Made by a program: the position numbers and the translations under genes. From assembly GCA_003506435.1 (NCBI GenBank), contig DOAQ01000024.1, positions 1 to 64,000 of the forward strand: a stretch of 64,000 bases of DNA, written 5' to 3'. Below, one piece after another: positions 17,045 through 25,827 of the stretch. The notes beneath the pieces were generated by a model that saw only the letters and a list, made by a program, of their open reading frames with translations, ran no database searches and was not told where the DNA came from. The DNA comes from Prolixibacteraceae bacterium (lineage in GTDB: Bacteria; Bacteroidota; Bacteroidia; Bacteroidales; Prolixibacteraceae). The first letter of the stretch is position 1. Each line of letters starts with the position of its first letter.

Positions 17045-18892
17045 TCATTTCAACATCTTTTCAAAATCGTCCACTGGCAGGATCGACAATATCTTTTTCC
17101 CTGTCGGTGAAAAATTGGGAGTCTGACAGGCAAATAAGTTGTCTATCAATTCGTTTATCTCATCGGGTTGCAATGGTTGTCCATAGTTGATTGCCGAAGC
17201 TTTCGCCAGCGATACCGCCACTTTTTCGCGGGCTTTTTCTTTCACATCGGGAACACTTTGTTTGTATTCTTCCAGCAGGCTTTCAATCACTTCCTGAGGC
17301 GAATTGGTATTCAGCATGCCGGGTGTTCCGTTTATAATAAAGGTATTGTTGCCAAATTCGCGAACATCGAAGCCCAGCGCTTTCAGGTCGTCGAGAATGC
17401 TGGTCAGTAAGGCAGCATCCGAAGCATTCAGCTCGAACGTATGCGGAAATAATTGTTGCTGGCTGGCCACCTCGTTCGATTTCAGTACATTCATAAATTG
17501 TTCGAACAGGATGCGCTCGTGCGCCCGTTTCTGGTCGATCACCATCAATCCCGATTTTACCGGAGTCAGTATATATTTATTTTTAAACTGAATGAAATTC
17601 TTTCCTGAAAACATTTCGGACCCCTGCATTTGCGTTTGCACGGCTTCTTCCCGTGGTTCGGAGTAAATTGTTGGTTGGCTGATTTTTTCATTTTCCAGCC
17701 CGGAATATAATTTTTCCCAATTCGCAGTATTCGCTTTTTCGGCTGGTGGATACGATGAATAATTTTGCGACGGTCTTTCTGATTTGAACGGATTGTAGTC
17801 GGGATTGATCCGTATCTCCGGAACATTTATTTCTGATAAATCTTTCTTTGGCAACGGAATATCGACGCTTCCGGCCTGGTCAAAATCGATGGACGGAACC
17901 ATATTGAACTTGCCCAGCGATTCGCGTAACGTTGCATTGATAATCTGCCAGATGGCCGACTCGTTTTCAAATTTTATTTCCGTTTTGGTTGGGTGAATGT
18001 TGATGTCGATCTGGTCGGGTGGTATTTCGAAATAAATGAAATACGAAGGAATGGCGTCCGGCGGAAGTATTTTTTCGTAGGCCTGCATCACCGCCTTGTG
18101 AAAAAACGGGTGTTTCATGTACCGCTGGTTCACGAAGAAAAATTGCTCGCCAAAAGTTTTTCGTGCATATTTCGGTTGTCCGATAAACCCTTTGATGTGT
18201 ACCAGGCTGGTTTCGGTGTCAATCGGTATCAGGTTTTGGTTGATGGTTTTACCGAACATATTTACGATCCGCACCCTCCGGTTCGACGGTTGCAACTCGT
18301 ATATGGCCGATTGGTTATGATATAACGACAGGCCAATTTCGGGGTTTGCCAGCGCTACCCGCTGAAATTCGTTGATGATATGTTTCAGTTCGGCAGCATT
18401 GCCTTTCAGAAATTTACGTCGTGCGGGAACATTAAAAAACAGGTTTTTTACCTGAAAATTCGTTCCTGAAGCACAACTTACAGGCTCCTGCATAATAACA
18501 TTCGATCCGCTGATATGGATGAACGTTCCCACTTCCTCATCGTGCGGTTTGGTACGCAGCTCCACATCGGCAATGGCTGCAATGGAGGCCAGCGCTTCGC
18601 CGCGAAAACCCATCGTGCGGATGGCAAACAAATCGTTGGCCGTGCGTATTTTCGAGGTGGCGTGCCGCTCAAATGCCATGCGTGCATCGGTCTCCGACAT
18701 TCCGCAACCGTTATCGGTCACCTGGATGAGCGTACGTCCGGCATCTTTCAGGTTCACCTGAATTTTTGTGGCACCTGAATCAATAGCATTTTCAACCAGT
18801 TCCTTTATCACCGAAGCAGGACGTTGAATAACTTCGCCAGCGGCAATCTGGTTGGCAACCGAATCGGGTAAAAGTTGGATTATATCAGGCAC
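17045..18892 (-). CDS. mutL: DNA mismatch repair protein MutL
   Basis: 615 residues, GTG start (MPDIIQLLPDSVANQIAAGEV), required because the usual MutL N-terminus begins there and the upstream gene stops 9 bp before it. GHKL ATPase motifs: LVENAIDSGATKI (motif I), DNGCGM (motif II), GFRGEALASIA (motif III). A linker of about 110 residues leads to the C-terminal dimerisation domain. The endonuclease motif DQHA-x2-E-x4-E reads DQKRAHERILFEQF (near residue 450), with Lys in place of the metal-binding His, and the terminal CPHGRP motif is replaced by ACQTPNFSPTG. The latent nuclease of MutL is therefore probably absent. Couples MutS mismatch recognition to downstream repair. Confidence 0.96.
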   Translation of the reverse strand: MPDIIQLLPDSVANQIAAGEVIQRPASVIKELVENAIDSGATKIQVNLKDAGRTLIQVTDNGCGMSETDARMAFERHATSKIRTANDLFAIRTMGFRGEALASIAAIADVELRTKPHDEEVGTFIHISGSNVIMQEPVSCASGTNFQVKNLFFNVPARRKFLKGNAAELKHIINEFQRVALANPEIGLSLYHNQSAIYELQPSNRRVRIVNMFGKTINQNLIPIDTETSLVHIKGFIGQPKYARKTFGEQFFFVNQRYMKHPFFHKAVMQAYEKILPPDAIPSYFIYFEIPPDQIDINIHPTKTEIKFENESAIWQIINATLRESLGKFNMVPSIDFDQAGSVDIPLPKKDLSEINVPEIRINPDYNPFKSERPSQNYSSYPPAEKANTANWEKLYSGLENEKISQPTIYSEPREEAVQTQMQGSEMFSGKNFIQFKNKYILTPVKSGLMVIDQKRAHERILFEQFMNVLKSNEVASQQQLFPHTFELNASDAALLTSILDDLKALGFDVREFGNNTFIINGTPGMLNTNSPQEVIESLLEEYKQSVPDVKEKAREKVAVSLAKASAINYGQPLQPDEINELIDNLFACQTPNFSPTGKKILSILPVDDFEKMLK

Positions 18893-18901
18893 TGAAAAAA
18901 A

Positions 18902-19195
18902 TTAAAAATAAAAGAAATACAAGTAAAATGCGACAGCCAGGATCATGAACAAGATAATCAGTCGGATATTCGAACTACGGGTCCCCGCCGATTTTGATTC
19001 TTTGCCCATTGTCTGCCGAAAACTACCCTTTATCGTTTCCCTGTAATTCAATTTTGATCCATTTTCATCCTGAATGCCCAATTCTCTTTTTATCCGTTGT
19101 TCCCGCGCTGCCATTTCTTCCTTTTGTGGGTCGTAAAACCTATACGGGATATAGAATGGTTTGCTTTTCGGTGTATGAAAAAATTTGCCTGTCAT
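18902..19195 (-). CDS. Hypothetical single-span membrane protein upstream of mutL
   Basis: 97 residues. A charged N-terminal two-thirds (PYRFYDPQKEEMAAREQRIKRELG) is followed by one C-terminal membrane helix (about 78-97, RLIILFMILAVAFYLYFFYF) that ends the protein, so it is tail-anchored with most of the chain in the cytoplasm. I do not recognise a named family; similar short genes occur next to mutL in Bacteroidota. It is first in the mutL-rhomboid operon and has a well-formed promoter just upstream (19217-19246). Confidence 0.7.
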   Translation of the reverse strand: MTGKFFHTPKSKPFYIPYRFYDPQKEEMAAREQRIKRELGIQDENGSKLNYRETIKGSFRQTMGKESKSAGTRSSNIRLIILFMILAVAFYLYFFYF

Positions 19196-19216
19196 TTTTG
19201 CTAATTTATTGAACTA

Positions 19217-19246
19217 CAAAAATAACATATCAGGTTCAAAGTCAAA
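19217..19246 (-). promoter_or_regulatory. Bacteroidota-type promoter for the mutL operon
   Basis: On the minus strand a minus-33 TTTG (19243-19246) and a minus-7 TATTTTTG (19217-19224, TAnnTTTG consensus) are 18 bp apart. Transcription would start near 19210, about 15 bp before the first ATG. Confidence 0.55.
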
Positions 19247-19271
19247 AACAAAAAGAAGGAAACACTGTGAG

Positions 19272-20378
19272 CTATTTTTTTTGTGGTTCTCTGGGCTTGA
19301 ATTTCCGCTTGTTACGTTTGGTTTTTAATTTTTGTTTTTCGTTTCTTCGGATGATTTCATCGTTTACCGAGCCAACCTGCATGGTCGGTTCCTTGGCTAC
19401 AACCGGAGCGCCCATATTTTGAACCGAAGGTTTTTCTCCCCGTTTGTTCTTGTTGATGATTTTCTTAACGTCTTCCAAATCAAGAACAAAACTTCCGGCT
19501 GCTGGTTGATCGGCATAAACATACCATATTTTTTTCTGAAGGATATCGGTTTTGAAATGACGGGCAATGCCTTTGTCTGTTTCCAGGTCGAGCAGTTCGT
19601 TGGGGAAATCTTCCTGTGCTTCCAGATAGTGGTCGAGTTCATACATAAGGCAGCATTTCAGTTTGCCGCAACGTCCGGCCATTTTTTCGGCGCTGGGCGA
19701 AAGACCCTGTTTTAGCGCCATTTCCGAAGTGATACTCGAAAAATCGGTGCGCCAGGTCGAGCAGCAAAGTTCCCTTCCGCAGGAGCCAAAACCGCCTACA
19801 CGCCCGGCTTCCTGACGAACGCCGATTTGTTTCATCTCCACTTTGATGCGAAATTCCGAAGCGTAGCGTTTAATCAGCTCACGAAAATCGACCCGTTCGT
19901 CGGCAATGTAGTAGAAAATGGCTTTTACACCGTCGCCGCGGAACTCAACATCTCCGATCTTCATATTTAGTCCCAGTTCCGTAGCCAGTTGCCGGGCCCT
20001 GATCATCACTTCTTTTTCACGCTTTTTTGATGCTTCCCATTTTTCGACGTCGCCGGCGCTTGCCTTGCGGTAAATCTTCAGCAAGGTATATCGGTTGGGA
20101 TTTTTTACTTTTCGTTTAAACTGAAGTTCGGCCAACCGTCCGGTCAGCGAAACATAACCCACATCGTGGCCCGGTGAGCTGGCTACCACCACCAGATCGT
20201 CGCGTTTCAGCGGTATGCCGTCTTCATTCATGAAAAACTCTTTTCGGGTACTTTTGAAACGCACTTCCACCATCTTGCTGAGGTGTGTGGTATCGGGCAA
20301 ATCGCTCAGCCAGTCAAAGGTTCCAAGCATTTGGGGACGGTCGGTATCTATATTTGCGGTGCATCCGTTACAACTCAT
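19272..20378 (-). CDS. ricT: PSP1-domain regulatory protein RicT
   Basis: 368 residues. The PSP1 domain (about 35-255) carries the cysteine-rich core GSCGRELCCSTW and CGKLKCCLMYE, where the Bacillus RicT (YaaT) binds iron-sulfur clusters with RicA and RicF. Extra cysteines open the protein (MSCNGC). The C-terminus is a long basic tail (about 325-368, KQKLKTKRNKRKFKPREPQKK) that suggests RNA or ribosome contact. In Bacillus the Ric complex affects RNase Y-dependent mRNA maturation and competence/sporulation; the Bacteroidota role is not established. In many relatives the next gene is gldH, but here a mutL-linked gene follows, so that linkage is broken. Confidence 0.9.
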   Translation of the reverse strand: MSCNGCTANIDTDRPQMLGTFDWLSDLPDTTHLSKMVEVRFKSTRKEFFMNEDGIPLKRDDLVVVASSPGHDVGYVSLTGRLAELQFKRKVKNPNRYTLLKIYRKASAGDVEKWEASKKREKEVMIRARQLATELGLNMKIGDVEFRGDGVKAIFYYIADERVDFRELIKRYASEFRIKVEMKQIGVRQEAGRVGGFGSCGRELCCSTWRTDFSSITSEMALKQGLSPSAEKMAGRCGKLKCCLMYELDHYLEAQEDFPNELLDLETDKGIARHFKTDILQKKIWYVYADQPAAGSFVLDLEDVKKIINKNKRGEKPSVQNMGAPVVAKEPTMQVGSVNDEIIRRNEKQKLKTKRNKRKFKPREPQKK

Positions 20379-20397
20379 GATATTTATTTTAGGGCGG

Positions 20398-20428
20398 CAA
20401 AAGTACGTTCTTTTGCCGTATATGTTTG
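20398..20428. promoter_or_regulatory. Divergent minus-7 elements between ricT and the DUF1761 gene
   Basis: Minus strand TACTTTTG (20398-20405) lies 20 bp before the ricT ATG; plus strand TATGTTTG (20421-20428) lies 84 bp before the DUF1761 ATG. Both fit TAnnTTTG, but neither has a good minus-33 TTG at the right distance, so support is partial. Confidence 0.35.
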
Positions 20429-20511
20429 TATTAATTTAGTGATTAGAACAAACTGAATGCCCGTTTGTTAGAACAATGGTGTTTTTTTACGTCGAACTAA
20501 AATCAAAAACT

Positions 20512-20934
20512 ATGGATTTTGCTGAAATTTTTTCGAACCTGAATTATTGGGCTATCCTGGTTGCAACATTGAGCACCTTTGTTATCGGAAGCCTGTGGTA
20601 CTCTCCGGTCATGTTTGTTGAAAAATGGATGAAACTGAATGGTTTTACCCGTGAAAGCCTCAAGGAAAACAGTCGGCCAATGGCAACCATCATGGGAATG
20701 TCGTTTGTAACATCGCTGCTTGCCGCTGTTGCGCTTGCCATGTTTCTGGGCGCTGAATCGAATCTTGGTTTTGGCGTATTCGCCGGATTAATGATTGGTA
20801 TTTTCTGGATTGGAACGGCCCGTTTTAACAACGTTTTATATGAAAACCAGAAACTGGCTTTGTTTCTGATTCATGCCGGTTACGATGTGGTTAGTTATGC
20901 CATCATGGGAGCAATCATTGGCGGCTGGCATTAA
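20512..20934 (+). CDS. DUF1761 family membrane protein
   Basis: 140 residues from the ATG at 20512 (MDFAEIFSNLNYWAILVATL); the open frame begins 12 codons earlier but that segment is not family-like. Four predicted membrane helices, with the family motif GSLWYSPVMFVEKWMKLNG (about 25-43) after the first and ending HAGYDVVSYAIMGAIIGGW. DUF1761 proteins have no established function. Monocistronic, with a terminator 29 bp after the stop. Confidence 0.85.
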   Translation: MDFAEIFSNLNYWAILVATLSTFVIGSLWYSPVMFVEKWMKLNGFTRESLKENSRPMATIMGMSFVTSLLAAVALAMFLGAESNLGFGVFAGLMIGIFWIGTARFNNVLYENQKLALFLIHAGYDVVSYAIMGAIIGGWH

Positions 20935-20962
20935 GCAGATAAAAGAATACATTAAAATTTTC

Positions 20963-20996
20963 AAGCAGGGAGCGGATTAGTTTCCTGCTTTTTTTG
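20963..20996 (+). terminator. Intrinsic terminator after the DUF1761 gene
   Basis: AAGCAGG (20963-20969) pairs with CCTGCTT (20984-20990) around a 14-nt loop, followed by TTTTT. It lies 29 bp after the stop codon. Confidence 0.75.
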
Positions 20997-21016
20997 TTCT
21001 TTTAAAGAAAAAAAGA

Positions 21017-22204
21017 ATGCGCCACAATTCACTTTTTATAGTTTTAATTTTGCTTTTGTCGTTTGCCTTTCCATTTCAGGCAAAATCATTTACACTGTCC
21101 GATCAGTCCGTACTCAGCATATTAACTTGCGGCCCCAACGAGGAAGTTTATGCTCTTTACGGTCACACGGCCATACGTGTAAACGACCCGGTTCATAAAG
21201 TTGATCTGGCTTTCAACTACGGAGTTTTCAGTTTCGATAAACCCAATTTTATATACCGTTTTGCCAAAGGCGAAACCGACTATTTGCTGTATCCGTTTCA
21301 GTTCAATCATTTTTTTGAAGATTATAAAAAGGACCAGCGGAGCATGTACGAACAGGTGCTGAACCTTTCGCAGAAAGAAAAACAGCAATTATTTGATTTC
21401 CTGATTTGGAATGCCAAAGAAGAGAACCGCGAATACCGCTACAATTTTTTCTTCGACAACTGTGCCAGCCGTGTACGCGATGTAATTGAAAAACAGGTGG
21501 ACGGGAAAGTTATTTTTCCTGAAAAAAGCAATCATCCAAAAACTTTTCGTCAGTTAATAAAAATGTATCACGGGAGAGATTATTGGCTCAACTTTGGTAT
21601 CGATCTGGTGGTGTGTGCCCCGGCCGACCGTCTTGCAACAGCTTACGATGAAATGTTTTTGCCCGACTATTTGATGGATCATTTTGCCCATGCACAAATA
21701 CAGGATGAAAACGGTAGCAGATCGCTGATAAATGAAACACGAACTTTATTTGAAGCGCCTCCGATGCCTTCTCCCGGCTTCAGCATTACCAGTCCGGGTA
21801 TTGTATTTTTTCTGATTGCTCTTTTGGTCGTTTATATATCAGTACGCCAGTTCCGGAGGAATAAAATACCGGCGCTCACCGACTATTTGATTTACGGAAT
21901 GAATGGATTGATGGGTGTTATTTTACTTTGGTTTGTATTGTATTCTGAACATCCGGCCATGTCGCCCAACTACAACCTGATATGGGCCATGCCATTGAAC
22001 CTGCTTTTTGCGTTGGTCTGGATGGTAAAAAAATGGAGGTCAGTCACCCGCTGGTATCATGTTTTCATGTTGGGCTGGATGCTGCTGTTCACCGTATTTG
22101 GATCGCTGCTGCCGCAATCGTTTCACATCGTTTTTTATTGCTTTGTGCTGATGGTCTTAAGCCGGGCGGCGCTGCATACCGTGATTATTTTCAGAAAAAG
22201 ATAA
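21017..22204 (+). CDS. DUF4105 (Lnb-like) membrane protein
   Basis: 395 residues. A signal sequence (about 1-22) is followed by a periplasmic DUF4105 domain (about 25-245) and a C-terminal block of four to five membrane helices (about 255-390). The N-terminal domain shows LTCGPNEEVYALYGHTAIRVND and YNFFFDNCASRVRDVI: the His of GHTAIR and the Asn-Cys pair are the NlpC/P60-like (Lnb N-terminal periplasmic) signature, so a thiol peptidase or amidase/acyltransferase activity on the cell envelope is possible. No activity is proven for this family as far as I know. Transcribed alone; a strong hairpin follows the stop. Confidence 0.88.
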   Translation: MRHNSLFIVLILLLSFAFPFQAKSFTLSDQSVLSILTCGPNEEVYALYGHTAIRVNDPVHKVDLAFNYGVFSFDKPNFIYRFAKGETDYLLYPFQFNHFFEDYKKDQRSMYEQVLNLSQKEKQQLFDFLIWNAKEENREYRYNFFFDNCASRVRDVIEKQVDGKVIFPEKSNHPKTFRQLIKMYHGRDYWLNFGIDLVVCAPADRLATAYDEMFLPDYLMDHFAHAQIQDENGSRSLINETRTLFEAPPMPSPGFSITSPGIVFFLIALLVVYISVRQFRRNKIPALTDYLIYGMNGLMGVILLWFVLYSEHPAMSPNYNLIWAMPLNLLFALVWMVKKWRSVTRWYHVFMLGWMLLFTVFGSLLPQSFHIVFYCFVLMVLSRAALHTVIIFRKR

Positions 22205-22215
22205 TATCAAAAAGA

Positions 22216-22267
22216 TTCACGCAAAGAGTGCAAAATTATTTGCTATTCTTAGCGCTCTTTGCGTGAA
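22216..22267. terminator. Long perfect hairpin between convergent genes (bidirectional terminator)
   Basis: TTCACGCAAAGAG (22216-22228) pairs perfectly with CTCTTTGCGTGAA (22255-22267), and the stem continues with a GC pair inside. It lies between the DUF4105 and CBM9-like stop codons, followed by TAAATTTTTA. Placement suits termination from both sides. Confidence 0.65.
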
Positions 22268-22282
22268 CTAAATTTTTAGGAG

Positions 22283-22924
22283 TTATTCAAACCCGATTTT
22301 CCCGAAAAATTCAGGCCGGTGATAATCCGGATTTTCTGTTTTTATGGGGTTCCAGGTAACAAAATGAGGTTCGGCCAGCTCGTCACCGCATTTGTAAAAA
22401 TTACCGGAAGATGACAGACCATCCAGCTTTTCAATTTTATCATGAATAAAACAGGCAACTGGTATCTGAACAAACAGTTCCCAGGTGAAGTCGCCATGTC
22501 GTTCGGCAAAAGGCTCGGACCCCAATGATGAGCGGGCGATGATGGTTTTCAGTGTTTCTACCGGCAACGGCAGGCGGTTGTGACGACCGTCGCCATAACC
22601 AACGTGAGGAGTGCCAATACAATTAAATTCGAAATTATAATAGTTGCCGTCACCTTGGGGCGAAATAAAAAATTCGACACAACTATCTTTGTAAACATCG
22701 CCATTGGCGGTAGAAGTTTTTGCCCCGATATTTTTCTCGCGAACATAAAATTTCAGAAGTATCTGATCGCCCAAATGGGCAATCCGGAATTTCACCTCCG
22801 GGCGGTATGGAAAACCAGCCCAGTTGATCTGTTCAACTGAAAACAGTTCGCATTGTTCTTCCAGTATTTTTTCAAATTGAGAATTGTCGGCCTGTTTCAG
22901 TTTTTTAATGGTTAAGGTTTGCAT
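22283..22924 (-). CDS. CBM9-like (carbohydrate-binding family 9-like) protein
   Basis: 213 residues from the ATG at 22924 (MQTLTIKKLKQAD), preceded by a purine-rich stretch. The family marks are INWAGFPYRPEVKFRIAHLGDQILLKFYVRE, YKDSCVEFFISP and NYYNFEFNCIGTPHVGYG, as in the CBM9-like DOMON/jelly-roll proteins of Bacteroidota. The frame continues upstream to an ATG at 23089, which would add 55 residues including a signal-like stretch (GIFNVAIILFFPVSFSYG). I prefer the short form because characterised relatives begin at this point, but an exported form cannot be excluded. Presumed to bind sugar; no catalytic residues seen. Confidence 0.8.
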   Translation of the reverse strand: MQTLTIKKLKQADNSQFEKILEEQCELFSVEQINWAGFPYRPEVKFRIAHLGDQILLKFYVREKNIGAKTSTANGDVYKDSCVEFFISPQGDGNYYNFEFNCIGTPHVGYGDGRHNRLPLPVETLKTIIARSSLGSEPFAERHGDFTWELFVQIPVACFIHDKIEKLDGLSSSGNFYKCGDELAEPHFVTWNPIKTENPDYHRPEFFGKIGFE

Positions 22925-23131
22925 ATTCGTTCTTTCTTTTTGTGAAAAACAAAAATAACGATTTTGATTGCTTTTCGGTAATGGGTTCAGACCATAAGAA
23001 AAAGAAACAGGAAAAAACAAAATTATCGCGACATTGAAAATCCCGATGACTCTTTGGAGTGGAAATTTACCACAAATCAAATTCTTCATTTTTATTCGTT
23101 AAAAATGTAAAGATGGGAATATCAATGGAAT

Positions 23132-23797
23132 TTAAAAGCCCAGTTTTCCCAGATTGTCGAATTTTTTCTGATAGTCTCTCATCGATCGGCGGATTACTTC
23201 GTACGCTTCCTGTACTCCGTAGGTGTGGGTTACCTCCGTGTTGCTTTCCATTCCGGGCATGTCTTTGTAGGTAAGGAAATAATGTTCCAGTCGTTTAATT
23301 ACAATGTCGGGGCACTCCGAAATATCTTTCATGTGTCCGTAGACAACATCGTTGCTCAAAACAGCAATAATTTTATCGTCGGCTTCCTTCCCGTCAATCA
23401 TTCGGAACCCTCCGATAGGACGGGCGTTTACCAGAATATCGCCATGGGCAATGGTTTTTTCTGTCAGCACACAAATATCAAGAGGGTCGCCATCACCGAG
23501 AATATTTTTTTTACCTGATTTCTGCATGCAATATTCGCCAACTTCTTCGCCACAGAATGTTTGCGGGAGAAAACCGTAAAGCGCCGGAACCACGTTTGAA
23601 AATTTTTGCGGGCGATCAATTCTCAGGTATCCGCTGTCTTTGTCGATTTCATATTTTACCGTGTCGGTGGAAACTACTTCAATGAAAGAAGTTACGATTT
23701 CGGGGGCATCTTTTCCCAGAAAAACCCCGTGCCATGGGTGCGATTTATAGCGAAGACCCATCAGCCGACCGATCGGGTCGGAAAGTTTGTCAACCAT
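23132..23797 (-). CDS. ppa: Inorganic pyrophosphatase (family I)
   Basis: 221 residues. Family I marks: VSTDTVKYEIDKDSGYLRIDRP (substrate-binding Lys and Arg), PALYGFLPQTFCGEE, and GDGDPLDICVL with the metal-binding aspartates; then KIIAVLSND and EHYFLTYKD. Hydrolyses pyrophosphate to two phosphates in the cytoplasm, driving biosynthetic reactions. The inserts (FCGEEVGEYCMQKSGKKNIL) are typical of the longer Bacteroidota form. It stands about 200 bp upstream of the CBM9-like gene on the same strand. Confidence 0.95.
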   Translation of the reverse strand: MVDKLSDPIGRLMGLRYKSHPWHGVFLGKDAPEIVTSFIEVVSTDTVKYEIDKDSGYLRIDRPQKFSNVVPALYGFLPQTFCGEEVGEYCMQKSGKKNILGDGDPLDICVLTEKTIAHGDILVNARPIGGFRMIDGKEADDKIIAVLSNDVVYGHMKDISECPDIVIKRLEHYFLTYKDMPGMESNTEVTHTYGVQEAYEVIRRSMRDYQKKFDNLGKLGF

Positions 23798-23948
23798 GAT
23801 TTTCAGTTTTTAAGTACATTAAAGGATGTAACCATTTGATTGAAAAAAAGTTCTCAGGAGAATCAAAAAATGAATAAGATTTCCTTCCAATTTTCAATTT
23901 CCGGGGGGCGAAGCTAATCAATAAAAGCAAAATGTTTTCGAAGAAGTG

Positions 23949-25439
23949 TCAGATCGTGAATTTCTCACTCGACCTTGTTTCTCCTTTTGTGTCAACTGTT
24001 ACAACCTGGTAAACATCCCCGCCGGATGCCGACGTGTCGAGATAGTTCATTTTTACTTTGGAAGTCAGCGGTTTATGGTCGACTTTATAAACGATTTCAC
24101 CGTTTTTTAAGATGTTGTAATGCGAAACCGGATTTTGTCCGGCATACGCCATAGCCCAGCATAAATTCACGGTACTTCCCGATTTTCTTATCTGAATATT
24201 CTGCGGCGCTGTCAGGTCCTGATATTCTTTCTGAAAATAATTGGTCTTTCCGTCTTTTGCCAAACTTCCCAGCTCTTCAGCTTCCAGACGTTTTTCTTCC
24301 GACATTCCGTTGGGGGTGATCTGTGCGGCATAGAAATTTTGCACCAACTGGCATTTCATCGGATCTTTATCGATATGCCCGATGCCTACAATTACCGTAT
24401 GTACACCCGGTGTTGTTAGCGCATATTCAATCAACGGACGACTGGGCAGTTGTTTTGTACCCACTTTGCGAACCACATCGGAAGGCGTTCTCGACCACCT
24501 TGCTTCTTTGTCGTACATGGCTCCGTCGGCAAAAATCTTCATGCCGATTACTGCCATGTTTTTGGCGGTTGCAACCGGAATCACATTGTGTTGCATGTTG
24601 AACATTTTCCGGTCGTTCACATTAATTGCCACCAACATGGCATCCAGAATACCAAATTCGTCGCGCTGCATCATCTCAATCATTACCGGCGGATTGTTGT
24701 GTCCCGAAAAACCAATGTGTTTTACCAGTCTTTCCCGTTTGGGGTTCATTCCCGTATAATTGGTCCCGTCGCGATAGTCGCGCAAAGCCACAAAAGCGCC
24801 AAAATTTTCATTCGGATTGAGTGGAGTCTCCAGCCCTTTGTAAAGTACATCCACTTCTTCCATGAAGTTGAGGTTGTGTGCCAGGATCATGTCCAGGTAA
24901 GCGCCTTCCGGATAATTTCCCTGCCCGTCGCCAAATAGTAGTGAAAGAGACCTTTTCAGGTCAGCAACAGCGCCTTCACCGTGGTTGCCGTTGGTCCGGT
25001 TGTTTACATTTTGTAATTCCGGATATCCTCCTTTTGCCCAGCGTAAATGGGTTTTGCTGGTCAAAAAAATGGACTCGCGTAATCGACGGTTATAATTTTC
25101 AATTCCCGGGATCATATTTAATTTTCGGATTGCCTTTCCGATATTCTCCTGACTGGGGCCGTATAAATTGGATGTGTCGAAGTAGTTGATGCCCAGATCG
25201 ACAGCTTTTAAGATAATCTCTACCGGATCAACATCTTCCGGGGTCCATTGTAATGAGGCCTGACCACCCAAACCAAGCGTGGTCACATCAAAATCTATTT
25301 TTCCGAATTTTCGTTTTAACGGAGGTGGAAGAAAATTAACTCCCCACGAGTCTAAATGCAGTAACGACAACCCCAACGTAGCGGAAGCCGATAACTTTAA
25401 AAAGCCTCTGCGGTCAAGAGTAGAACTTTTTTTCTTCAT
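23949..25439 (-). CDS. Tat-exported aldo/keto reductase-family protein with C-terminal FN3-like domain
   Basis: 496 residues. The N-terminus DRRGFLKLSASATLGLSLL is a twin-arginine signal, so the protein folds with cofactor before export. The AKR barrel spans about 42-390: YFDTSNLYGPSQENIG holds the catalytic Asp and Tyr, SKTHLRWAKGG the Lys, and VKHIGFSGHNNPP the active-site His strand; VHTVIVGIGHIDK is the NADP-binding end. A C-terminal beta-sandwich (about 405-496, FN3-like) follows. Substrate unknown; periplasmic AKRs of this type often sit among sugar genes. It is not part of an evident operon: 388 bp of noncoding DNA separates it from tldD. Confidence 0.88.
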   Translation of the reverse strand: MKKKSSTLDRRGFLKLSASATLGLSLLHLDSWGVNFLPPPLKRKFGKIDFDVTTLGLGGQASLQWTPEDVDPVEIILKAVDLGINYFDTSNLYGPSQENIGKAIRKLNMIPGIENYNRRLRESIFLTSKTHLRWAKGGYPELQNVNNRTNGNHGEGAVADLKRSLSLLFGDGQGNYPEGAYLDMILAHNLNFMEEVDVLYKGLETPLNPNENFGAFVALRDYRDGTNYTGMNPKRERLVKHIGFSGHNNPPVMIEMMQRDEFGILDAMLVAINVNDRKMFNMQHNVIPVATAKNMAVIGMKIFADGAMYDKEARWSRTPSDVVRKVGTKQLPSRPLIEYALTTPGVHTVIVGIGHIDKDPMKCQLVQNFYAAQITPNGMSEEKRLEAEELGSLAKDGKTNYFQKEYQDLTAPQNIQIRKSGSTVNLCWAMAYAGQNPVSHYNILKNGEIVYKVDHKPLTSKVKMNYLDTSASGGDVYQVVTVDTKGETRSSEKFTI

Positions 25440-25827
25440 AATAATTTCGGATTAGGCTTAGCAAGTTACAAAGTTTTTCATTACGGAGGAAGCAAGCGGT
25501 AGTTTTTTAGGCTGTGAATTTGTTAATGATTATAAATGAGTATTTTATCGGGTAGGTATCAACGTATTATAAGAGAATCGCAACAAGTATCGCGATGATC
25601 TGTTTTATAATTCCGTCAGCATCATTTTTCAATCAGGTTTTGGTTCCGGATTTTGACTGATCTTTTAATTCTGTCCGATTTAAGAAAAACCTGACAGATT
25701 GATCAAATGAGATGAAATTTTTCAGGGTAAACCAGTAATTTTATTTGTATTTTGACGTCCTATATAACGGCAGTACATAAAAGGTCATCAGAAACTTACA
25801 ATTTTATTCATCATAAAAACCTTTGCA
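25440..25827. other. Intergenic gap between divergent genes
   Basis: 388 bp between the aldo/keto reductase and tldD starts. No ORF, RNA or clear dyad was recognised; it must contain promoters for both directions, but no TAnnTTTG match with a paired minus-33 element was found by eye. Confidence 0.5.

Noticed and set aside
19397..19642. 81-residue minus-strand frame within ricT
   Set aside because: Out-of-frame shadow of the RicT coding sequence.
22925..23089. Signal-peptide-like extension of the CBM9-like protein
   Set aside because: Relatives begin at the MQTLTI-type start, and the shorter form has a purine-rich stretch upstream; kept only as an alternative.
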